NCBI GenBank assembly: GCA_019054805.1
Contig: JAHQIY010000010.1
Location: forward strand, 417,501-481,500
Length of the DNA: 64,000 nucleotides
Reading direction: 5' to 3'
From: Brachionus manjavacas
Taxonomy: Eukaryota; Rotifera; Eurotatoria; Ploima; Brachionidae
The stretch's first letter is position 1. Every line of letters begins with the position of its first letter. Below are positions 23,801 to 35,800 of the stretch, piece after piece. A program made the translations under genes and the position numbers. The notes beneath the pieces were generated by a model. That model saw only the letters and a list, made by a program, of their open reading frames with translations. It was not told the origin of the DNA and searched no databases.

Positions 23801-26800
23801 AAGTTGCTTCGCCTTAGCCTAAATAACAATGAATTAGTTGACATGAAGAACATAGAGTATTTCAAACGCTTGAAATACTTGACCCTTGATCACAATTGTT
23901 TGACATCAATTGACGATTCAGTTCGTCTTTTGGAAAAACTTGAAGTGCTTTATATAAGCAACAACCTAATTCAATCAATAAACTCTTCAATATTCAAATC
24001 AAACTTATACAACCTTAAACTGCTAGACTTGTCATTCAATAAACTGGAAAATATTACAACCGAAATGCTCATGTTGCCTCATTTAGAGTCTCTCAATCTT
24101 TCAAATAACATGCTTGTCCGATTGCCAAGTTTACCGGCCACTTTTTTCCGTGCTCAGCCTCTATTCAGATTAGACTTGTCAAACAATCGGTTATGTCGGT
24201 TCTATGACTATCTTTTAGCAATTTCAAAGCATTTAGATTTGTCTTCGAACCGAATTAAGCAAATTCCGTCCAAAGCAGTCTTGAAATTGTCAGAAAAACA
24301 AGTTCATTCGAAAACAATTAAGCTTGATAGAAACATATTGGTCGAGCCAAGTCAAGAAATATGCAACAATGGTCTTAAAGCTATAAAAGAGTATTTCGAT
24401 GAAGAACATGAAAAACTAACTTTTAACAAAGGTAAATATTTTAGACATTTATTGAAATTCAGTGTTCCCATGATCTAAGATTTTTACGAAATTTTACATA
24501 AAGTTGCCCAAATTGACTTTTTTTTGTTATCGAAAATTTGAAAATTATAATAAAAATAAAAAATAAGTCGATGACTTTGTCTAAAACTAGACCGCCAGAA
24601 TAACTGTGATCAGGGTCTTCTTGACCAACATACTATCAGAACTTTTTAAAATACTAGTAAAACTTTTCAGCATACTTAACTTATTAGCGAACTTTTTGCT
24701 GAAAAACATAGCTGCCTTTTTATCAATCAAAAAACTATTGAGCAAAAAATTTTCAAAAAAAAAATTAAGTTTTTTTTTACAATTATAAACTCTTCAATTA
24801 ATTCTGATCTAATTCTTCTTTCTTCAAGCGTAGTTAGTTTTAAATTTCAAGGGAGTTCTCCATTGTTTCTCAATTCTACAATTAGTTTAGTCTTTGGACA
24901 CTTTCCATGGTATTTATGTCGTTCTTCAGCATTGTATTTCAAACTTGAACATCATACTCTAAATGAGGTCTAAGCAATGAGGTATACAACTTATTGAGTG
25001 TTTCCAAGACACGATGTTTAAAAGTCTGTTTGATGAGACCTAAGATTTGATTAGCTTTCTTAATGACTGCCGCAATTTGAGCTGAATTTTTCAAATCTCT
25101 ACGGAAAATTGTTTTAGGCCTCTTTCTTGAGTTGACTCAATTAGTATGCTTTCCGAGTCGCAGAAGTAGTAATTACCTTTTTTATTATTATTTCTATAGT
25201 GAATTACAATTTTTTTCTTATTAAATTCCATAAGCCACTCACTTTATCAATTAAAGAACATTTCAATATAGTTATCATTTGAATTACAAAATGTATCCAA
25301 TGTTAAAATAACATTAAAAAAGTGCGATGTTTCAAATTATTTTTTCAGTCTCAAATAAAAAAATTATTTTAAGTTAATATTGCAAGCGTTTTCATATTTG
25401 AAATAAAACTCTTTAGTAAGATAGAATGAGTTAAACTTTTATTTTAAAATCTGTAAAAAATATTGAAAATTCTTTTTTAATTTTTAAATAATTCACTTAT
25501 TTAATTTTTCCCGAGCAAATGCTCATTCAGACTAGAAACATATGGAAAAACTAAAAATATAGTTAAATAATATAAAATTATATAAATAAAAAGATTAAAA
25601 TCATTAAAAAGAAAAAAAAATAGATAAATATTTCATTTTGATTAAATTTTATATCCAATCATTAAAAAACTGTATCTAGTCGGTTAGGTGAACCATAATT
25701 CACTTAATATCCGAAATATTTTGTTTTCAGGTTTTGTGAACTATTGATTCACCCAATTTTTTTGTTCAAAATAGAATTAGACGAAAGATTTTTAGATTAT
25801 GCGAACAAATTGAGTAAAGCTCAAAATTTAATAGAATGCCTTTTTCTCGAAACTGAAATTTTTTGGGTTTTTTTTTGGAGGAGCTTTAGAAATAGCATTT
25901 GCTATGATCTGGTTGACTTGGTATTACTCTTTCCATAATCCCAAATACCTAAGTGCACTCTCTTCTTAAATCTTTGCCTTTCAGCATAAAAAATAAAAAT
26001 TAAAGAATATTAAAATAAATTGTTCACACTTTAAGAGCTTGATCTATTTCGCAAAATTTTCCTACTCCGCCCAACTTTAAATTTTCAATGTAATTATCTT
26101 TTCTATCTTATTTTTTATCATTACATTAGATTTTTAAATTAGGTGAACTAATAGTTCATAAAACCTGAGAACAAGAATTGTTCCAGTAACAGGTGAACCA
26201 TAGTTTACCTAACGGACTTGACACGAAAAACTTTGTTTTCTTCTTATAAAATTTTGACAAAAGTGATAATTTACTTTCGTTTGGTGCTTTTTAAAAAATA
26301 CTGAATTGATAAAAATTGGAAAACAGAGCGTAGATAGTTTTTTAAACTACAAATATTATCTTAAGGATCATCATATCACAAACCTAAAGTCAAAATTCCT
26401 AAAAAACACTAATGCAATATTAACTTAAAATTATTTTTTTATTTGAAATATCGCACTTTTTCAATGTTATTTCAACATTGGATACATTTTGTAATTCAAA
26501 CACAAAAAATTAAACCATTAAGTTATCATTATAGTTATCAATATTGTATCAATTAAGTAACATTCTTTGCTCCATCTGGCAAATTATCTATAAAAATAAC
26601 AAATAAAAGTGGTCCAAATACTGAATCCTATGTAAATCTCTAAAAACAGGCCTCTAGGATGAGCATTTATCACCTAAAATCATTCTTTGTTTCCTTTTTG
26701 TCATAAAGCTTCTATTCATTAGACTCACATTCTTTTTACAGGCTTAATCATATTGAGTGAATAGTCCGGTTTTTGTAGTAAAATATGCTTTTTTTTTAGT

Positions 26801-29800
26801 TGTTAAAATTGCAATATAAAAAAAAATTAAGCTAATTAGTTTCATTTAAAAAAATATAATGAATTTCTAAGTACTTTGAAAAAGGATAAACAAAATAGAA
26901 AAATAAAAAAAAAATCAATTTATAAAATTATCAGAATATTTCTCTCAAAAAGTTAATTCAGCATTGCTTTAGTAAAATTTGTTTTAAACAAAATTAATGA
27001 GTGCATGTACAGCATCACTTTGATGATAAACAGATAAAAACAATTGTAACCAATTTTCTGTTTTTGTATTTATTTCAAGACAAGTTGGCGGTTTCTTGGA
27101 TTTAATCCTCAAATAAATATTATAAAACTCTTTCCAAATACTATTTATTTTATTTGATGATTCTACTTCATCTTTGAACATTTGAAAATCTATTTTCTCG
27201 AATATTTTTTGTCTTTTGAATGCCGGCAAAATGTTCAGAATAGTAGAAATAGATTTTCTTTCATTTGGAACATAATTAACCTTTATATTGTACTCTCTTT
27301 TAAAAAATTCATTTAACTTTTGCAAGATGTTTCTTTTGATCAAATAGAAAGTTTTTTCCTATTCTATCGATCCTACTAAATTGTGTTAATTTAAAATAAA
27401 ATTGTGTTTGTTTTCGAGCAATAAAAATTTTGAATAAATTATTTTTGTATTAAAAATCATATTATTTTTTTTGGACAAAGAATAAATTGCATCTTAACAA
27501 AAATAAACCCGGACTGCTAACATAGAGTTCACTCAATATAAATTAGTTTTTAAATCACTGAAATTAAGGAAACTGGTCTGTAATTCGAAACTTAAGGTTT
27601 TTTTAAAATTCCTACCTAGTTACTAAAAGTCTCTGTTCATTTTAGCCTAAAAGGGAATCATAATTTTCTTCTAAAATCTTTTTCTAATCATCAAATAAAA
27701 CAAGATTCAATGTGTTTTTAATTTCAATGCCTCTTTTGAAATTGGATTTATCAATAATTAGTTTGATTTAAATTGTATTTTTAAAAACTACTTAATTTCC
27801 AATTTTTCAATTGATATTTTTGATTTCATCTATTCGATTATTTAAAATAATTCTAGAAATAATTTAATGCTTTTTATCTTTGATTTTTCCATTTTTACAC
27901 TGTTTGAAGCTTTTGACCAAGCATTAGCACAACTTGAAGTAGTTGTTTAATTTTAGATACAAATATTATATTTTGAATTTTGACCAACATCTAATAACCG
28001 AAAAAATGGTAAACTCTATCCATGAAGTTGACTTATATAATAAAGCCCAAAAAAGAGATAATAATAGGAGTAATTTAACACAAGTTTGGGCTTAAAATTT
28101 TTATTCTAGATTAAATATTAATAAATAAAAACAAATATTAATTCATCTATTTCATGAAATGCACTTATATTCAAAACATTCTCTGCATTTTCATTTATTA
28201 ACTCTGGACATTGTTCTTTACTTTTGCTCCAAAATCCATTAGATGACTCAATTTATCTGAAGTTTACAATGCTGAGATAAAAATAATAATAATAATAATA
28301 ATAATATAGTGATATATAAGCGGCAACAGAAAATCGGACCGTTGTAAGGGTTTTTACTCACCATGACAGCTTTTTGATTAAACTTTTGACTTAATCCTTA
28401 TCCTAATGCAATTTTCTTCTAAAAAGTGTAAATATAATAAAAATAACTGGTTTATGTTTTTTGAATTATTATTTAAATCGTTGAATTTATCATATTTAGC
28501 TTAAGAGCTATTTTTAATTTTTGAGATGACCACATGTGAGGGAAAGTTTTTGTTCAATTGTAACTCAGTAAAAGTTTAATTTTCTAGTCATTTTTTTCAA
28601 TACTAATAATTCAGATTCTTTATTTCTGTTACTACTAATGGATTGAAGAGCTACATTAAAACTGATGAACTGGAACTCGATGTAATTTAAATTACAAAAT
28701 CAAATTTTTTAATATAAGTAGTAGTATTAGTTTTGGGTGTAGCTGGCTAGCCAGCGAGTGTGCTGATAAGGCACACTAAGACAGCTGATTTGATTGATTG
28801 CTGCTCATCCCGCAATCAATGGCTGCTTTAAAGCTGTTAACATTGGGGGCTTCAACTAATTGATTTGGCAATGAGTTCCATATGTTAGCGGTTCTGTTGA
28901 AAAAAAAATTATCTCTATGTTGGAACCTCGAAATTTTTTTGTGATATTTGAAACAGTGAACTCTTCCTTGGATTTTGGTTACACTAAAATTGTTGCTTTT
29001 TTCAACCAATTTTTTTCCATGCATGAACTTGTATAATTGAATAAGAACTCCTCTTTTTGTTCTTTCAACCAAATTTGGAATGTTCAAAGCCTTCAATCTG
29101 CTTTCATACGGTTTGTTTCTAATTGAAGAAACAAACTTCGTAGCTCTGCGTTGAATCCTTCTAATATTCTCACAGTCCGACTTAAGAATTGGAGACCATA
29201 CAGGCACAGCAAATTCCAAAAGAGGACTAACAAAAGTTAAATAGAATGATCTAAATAACTTACAATAAAAACGAGCGAATGATTTCCTGATGCGACCCAA
29301 CATTTGATTTGCTTTGTTTGTAGCCTCTATCACTTGATTTTTCCATTTGAGATTTGTATTGAAGATAACTCCAAGATCTCTTTCGATTTCTGACGTTGAT
29401 AACTCTTTACCATTAATAAAATAAGTGAATTCTTTGTTTTTATGACCGTAATGCATAACCACACATTTAAATGTGTTGAAGAGAAGAAGCCAATCTTGAG
29501 TCCACTTGAAAATTAAATCTAAATCTGATTGCAGTTTTACTGCGCTTATTTCTGATACAGTTTGCGAGAATATTTTAGTATCATCTGCATACATTTTGAC
29601 AACATTCTCAATTCCTTTTGGTAGATGATTGATATACAAAACGAACAATAGTGGACCAATCACTGACCCTTGTGGTACACCGCTAAAAATCTCAACCCAA
29701 TCCGACAAAATTTCACCTTGAACAACTCGCTGTCTTCTATTTTTCAAGAAAGATTCAATCCATTTTAGTGTCAGACCATCAAAGCCATACGCTTTCAATT

Positions 29801-32800
29801 TAGCTATTAGTCGTCTGTGCGGAACAGTATCAAATGCTTTCGCAAAATCTAGCAGAATTACATCAACAGGAATACTTTTGTCTAGACTTTTTGAGATGAA
29901 ATCTAGAGTTTTCAGAAGATTAGATGTACATGACTTTTTCTTGACAAATTCATGCTGTTCTTTAGATATAATATTGTTCTTATAAAGATAGTCTTCCATT
30001 TTGGTTCTTATTATGCTTTCCATAATTTTGCACTGAATTGAAGTTAAAGACACAGGACGCTAATTGCTGGCCGTTGATTTATCACCTTTTTTAAACAATG
30101 GAGTAATATTTGCTGATCTGAATTGTATTGGAAGCTGACAATTAGATAAAGACTTTCTGAAAATTAAAGTCAAAGGAACAGTAAAGACGTCTGCACAGTT
30201 TTTTAGCAATAGCGGATGAAGCTTTTCTGAACCACATGACTTATTATGATTTAGGTCTTGTTATTCTTCATAAACCACTTCGTAACTAATATCATTTGGT
30301 TCAATGTCAATATATTTGGAACAGTTTTCATTAAGTTCAGCTACAAAAGGTGGAATCTCCCCATCTTGTTCAATAACAAAAACATCTTGAAAACATTTAT
30401 TTAGTAGATTTGATATCTCTTTCGATTCTTGAGTTAATTCATTGTTTGACTTCTTTAATGCTTTGATTGATTCTCTGATTACTTGTTGATCATTTAGATA
30501 TTTGAATAATAATCTTGGATTCTTTTAGCTTTTTCCACTAAATTTTGTTCATAAGCTAGTCAGGCTCTTTTTATTTCCGAAGAAACTAATTTACAGATAC
30601 TTTTGTAATCATTATAAAGATTCATATCCTTCCAGTTACATGAACAGTTCCTGTATTTGAATTTATTTATTCCTAATTAAGATCTTGAGATCATCTTTTA
30701 TCCATGGTTTTGAGAAACTTTTCTTTTTAGAGCCATCCGTCACCGGAATGAATCGATTACTAGCTTCGCTGACATAGAAAATAAACTCATTGTACAATTC
30801 CTGAATATTTAAATTCTCAAATAAGTGCACCCAATCAATATTTGATAAAAAATCAGAAATTTTTTCAAAGTCAGCTTTACTTTAAATAAATTTTTCAATA
30901 GTATATGATTCCTTACTAACCTTCTTTTTAAGAACAAAATTGAAAAAGATAACCAGATGTCCTTTATTAATGTTACCAAGCACAAATTTTGTATCGATTG
31001 CATACACACTGCCAGACTGACTCGTGAAAATCAAATCAAAAGTGTTGACAGCTTTTTCGTTTGACATTTGAAATGTTGGAACATTTACATGCTGATATAG
31101 AAAAGTGTCGCTTAGCGTCTCGCTGAATTTATGTTCGAATATTATTAAGAATTAAAATTATTTTCGAAAAATAAGAAACTTTAAAATTGATGTTTAATTT
31201 TTTTCGATAAAAAATTTGAAAAAATCTTCCTTAAATTTAGATATTAAATTTTTCTGAAAAGATCTAATTTAATGGTAATGTAATGAAGAATTAAAATGAC
31301 AAAATTACTATTTTCATTATTAAATTATTTTAAGTTACATAAATCAGTATTTAATAATTAGGCTAATTATTGAATATAGATTTATGTAATAAATTTTTTT
31401 TTCGGAAAAAATCTTTAATTTGTAAAATTATTTCTTTTTTTTTAATTTTTTAAAAAATTTTAGAAAATTTAAACTGTTGCTTTTGAAATTAAAACGGCGA
31501 AGTCATCTATTTTAATTTTGAAAAAATGGATGAAAATTTATTAATAGAATTCATTATTCAGACTCTATTTTGCTATTTGTGTTTTTTTTCTATATATATT
31601 GCATAATATTTGGCTTCGATTGATGTTTCCTTTTAACACCTTTTGGATTACTCATTTCATTAGATATTATTGCCGAGACGAAAAATTCCTTCTGTAAATA
31701 GTTGCAGTTATGGGAAACGTTTAATTAATTATAAAGATTAATTTTGTATTTTTAATTTAGAAATTTCTTCAAAACATTAAATTAAACATTAAATTAAATT
31801 TTAAGTAAATCTAATCCAATAAAAATTATTGCCACTGATCCATTTATTTATTTTTACTGGTGTTTTAGCTGTAATTTACTAACTAATCGTATATAATTTA
31901 CTTACTGTTCATTTTTTAATTTTAAATACTTATCATTTAACAACAATACTGATCATTCGATTAATGCCCACAAATAACCAGAGATGTTAGTTATTTTATT
32001 GAAATTTTTTGAATATTTTATTACTAAACAAATTCTATTAGTGAAAGTGACTCGTAAATTTATTTATTTTAATATTTTTAATACTAGATAACGATTACCT
32101 TTTTCAAATTACTTATTGGGAACAATCAAAAAAATGTTAAAAATTAAGAAATACGTGAATTTAAAAAAAAATTTACTTTTTTAAGGATTTAAAATTTTGG
32201 TATTAGGAGAGCCTAAAAGTGGCAAAACAAGCTTTTGCTTTGCCCTAGAAGATTTCAATACTCAGTCGAATTTAATAGAACAATTCAATGACAATGAAGA
32301 AAAAGAGTCCAAATTTATCGAAATCCACCAGTTTTACATGAGATCAGAATTAGACGAATCTCGACCACTTTCCTCAACTTATTCAGCAAAGTCCTATATT
32401 CAAGAAGCCAAGCAAATTAGCTCGGCCAGATCGGTTAAAATTGTAACTCCAAAAAAGCGAAAACAAATCGAAGAACTGAACGCCTTTTCCAATCACAGTT
32501 TTTGCGAAATGGAACCTTTGACTTCAGCCTCTGAGCTAATAATCAAAAAAAGTGTCTTACCCATTACCATTTATGATTTCAATGGCGATCTAAACCAATT
32601 TGGTCACTTGACCAATTTATTCCTGGATAAAAAAGCACTAATTATTCTCTGCTTTGACTCAACAATTCTTGTCAAATCACAAAAAAATTTCGAAAAAAAT
32701 CTAAAAAACATTTTGGATCATTTGTTTTTGAAAATGTCCAAAAACAGTCCGTTCTCAATAATTCCCATTTTGACCAAAATAGACGAGTGTCCAGCGGAGG

Positions 32801-35800
32801 GCCGTGCCGCTCTGTGTGAACTAGTTGATCAGCTTATAAGCAAACATCTGCAAAGAAGACTCGACCAAATCAAAGAAGACCTAAAAGAGATCGAAAAGCT
32901 TCCGCAAATATCGGCGTCGCAGTCCGACCGCCTCAAACAATTAGTTCAAACCCAAGGCAATCTCAACCCGGACCTACATCAAGCTTGTTTACCAGCTGCC
33001 AGCCTCAAAATGGATGGCATAGCGCAAATAAACCAAATTATCAAGCAATTTGTTTACAACAATGGCAAAACATTTGCATCGGTCAATACCAAAATTCCCT
33101 CATTTTGGCTGGAGATAGAAAAATTTGCCACGCAGACTTTGAGCGAGATGCCGCACCTAAAGTATTTAGATGACAAAATTAAGATTTTGAGTCCCAGTTC
33201 GGTATCTATCTTGTGCATTGATTATGCCGAGTACAGAGCAAGAATTGTTGAAAAGTATGGAATGAGCCATTTGGTTGAACCTATCACCGACTATTTAAGC
33301 TCAAGTGGCACAGTAATTTGGTTTCATGAAAACGAAAAATTGAAGAAAAAAGTTTTTCTCAGGCCAGCCATCTTGTACGAAATGATTTTCGTAATTTATA
33401 GGTGTCATTTTTCGGAAAGCTTCGAGGATGTTCATAAACAGAGTGTTAGATCTAAAATTCTACAAAACAGCATCAACATGAGTCCGGAGCACATTCAAAG
33501 TTTGAGCAATGACTTTTTGCTCAAAGGCAGTCTTCATATGGACTTGTTAAAGATGCTTTGGTGTCCCATCATGATTACGGATAGCCAAACTTTGCTCCAG
33601 GAAGTGATCGTCATGCTTGCCGAAATGTTCCACTTGTTCTATCCCAATGTGTCCAAAGAAAAGCTTAAACTTTTGTTCAACACCAACAAGGCTGATTTAG
33701 AGCAAACAATGAACGAATCGGTCTATTCTTCTTTCTATGTCAACCCAATGGCACAAAATTTCAAGCAAGAAACAATCAGCTTTAGTTCAGTAATTGTGCC
33801 ATTTTACCTTCCATATCTGAGGGAAAAGGCTAGCATATTCAAATTGAGAAGGCATCTGCAAAATGAATGCGCCAACGCGCTAAAAAGCGCTCTTGCAGTC
33901 GGAATAAAAAGCTCTAGTCCAGTTTTTATGTCACGCATATCTCAAAAGTACACTTTTCCATGGACTCTAATGTCAGGCATTTTTGAAAAATTCTCAGTCA
34001 ATTGCTTGCTTAATTCGGATTTGTACTTTAAAAATCATTTTAAAAATGTCATCTATGGCTATAATGAAGAAAATTCTGTCGGGTAAATTAAAAACAGAAA
34101 AAAAAATATTTTTTTTTTAATTAAATTTTAATATTAATAAAATAAAATATTTTTATTTAATCAAAAAGAGTAATTGTGTATACGAATGCCACGAAAAACG
34201 AAGACGAATGCAACGAGGTTATATTTGATTTTTATTTGGTAAGCTATCAGTCGGTGATCGAAGGCCTTGATCCAACAAACAAGAATGACTTTGAGCAAAC
34301 TACCGAGATGGATCTTGACCAAATTTGGCTGGTAGCTCTTAAGGTTTTACAATTATTTGAAGAGAGCATTCTTCTAACTTTTCCAAGTAAATTTCTTCAT
34401 TAATTATTTTCAAAAAAAAAATTTCCTTTCAAGTGTCGCATATTTTATTTTTGGGATCTTTTACTTTCCATTTTTTTTTTCATATAGATATCTTTTTGAT
34501 TGAAAACGCAATAAAGAAATGTGTTTAAAAATTCAACTTTTTATTTTGAAATCAGATGATGGGTGTTCAAAAAAGGCTGCCGCGCTTTTGTTCTTTAAAA
34601 AAAATAGGAACGCAATATTCAAAAGTTCTGAAATTTTGAACATTTAAAGTTTAGGGTCTTAATTATTTTAAACAATAGTTATCTTTTTATTTTATTCTTT
34701 CCTTTCAAATAAGCGATTTAATTTTGACCTTTGGTAAAAAGACCTCGTGTCTCAGCAAATTTTTATTTTAATATTTGAGATTTATTTGCTGTCAAAAATA
34801 TAATTTTACCAAAAATATAAAAATATAAAGGTATCCAAACCAAAACTTGTGGGTCAAAAGAAGATTATTGTCTGTTCTACATAAAAATATTTGTTCCATA
34901 ATGACACATAAAAAACAGCATCATTAAAAGGACTATTAAGGATTTTGACTTTTTTAAAATTTGGTAAAAATTGGATTTTTTTTTGCAATTATAAATAATT
35001 AAAATTAGCTGACGGATTGTTCTGATGTTACGAAATAACAATTTTTATTAATTGAATATTTTTTAAATAAAAATTGTTATTTCCAAAAAAAAATTCAATA
35101 TTGTTTGTTTTATTATTATTTATTGATTTAAGCCTCATAGGCAAAATAAAAAAAAGAAATAGTTAAGTTAAGCTCTTCAAATTCTACAAAATTTGAAAAT
35201 AAAAATAAAAATAATCAATTCACAAATTTGAAATAATTATATATAATTTTAAATTATCCAGAAAAAAAATAAAAATTTTAATTATGTAAAGAAATCTACT
35301 TTAAGTAAGTCGTTTTAAAATTTTAAACAAATAAAAAAAAATTTGACCATTTTCAAACTCTTTTTCGATTTTATACATGACCAGATTGACCGAGTCAACC
35401 AACCCGCGATTTTTTTCTGCAAATATGTGCTCAATTATCAAAATAGACGTCCTCGATTTATAGTCGGTAACATTTATATGTATTTTATTTTCCAAACTTG
35501 CTAATTGTTTACACATTGAGGTATTCTTTTGCCCAAAAATAACATATTTTTCTCTTAAGTAAATTAATAAGTCATAACACATCTTGCTATTTTCTAATTG
35601 TTTGAGAAAAACTATCTTGTGCTTTAAATAAATTTGTTCAATTTTTTTCACCTTTAGGGCCTCTAGCAAGGGTGCAGTTCTCGCATACTTTTTGACACCA
35701 AAAACTCTTTTAAGTAGCAAATTTTGCCGAATTTCAAATTCTCTAAGTTTTTTGTCAATAATTAGAATAGGATCTAGGTGGTACCTAAAAATCGATTGAC

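Larger units (their letters stand above)
24432..32185. other. Intron 2 of the ROCO gene (7.75 kb, transposon-rich)
   Basis: Donor gtaaat at 24432; acceptor ttttttaag at 32185. The flanking exons join as EHEKLTFNKG-FKILVLGEP, a natural LRR-to-ROC transition. The intron contains a disrupted LINE (24800-25260 and 26530-26750), a nested DNA element (25278-26500), a small ORF (26984-27343), a (AAT)n microsatellite at about 28289-28315 and a larger LINE (28712-31140). 31141-32185 is AT-rich and featureless. Confidence 0.7.

Noticed and set aside
25744..25938. 64-residue ORF inside the nested TIR element
   Set aside because: No transposase motif, mostly within or near an inverted-repeat arm, and no splice or start support.
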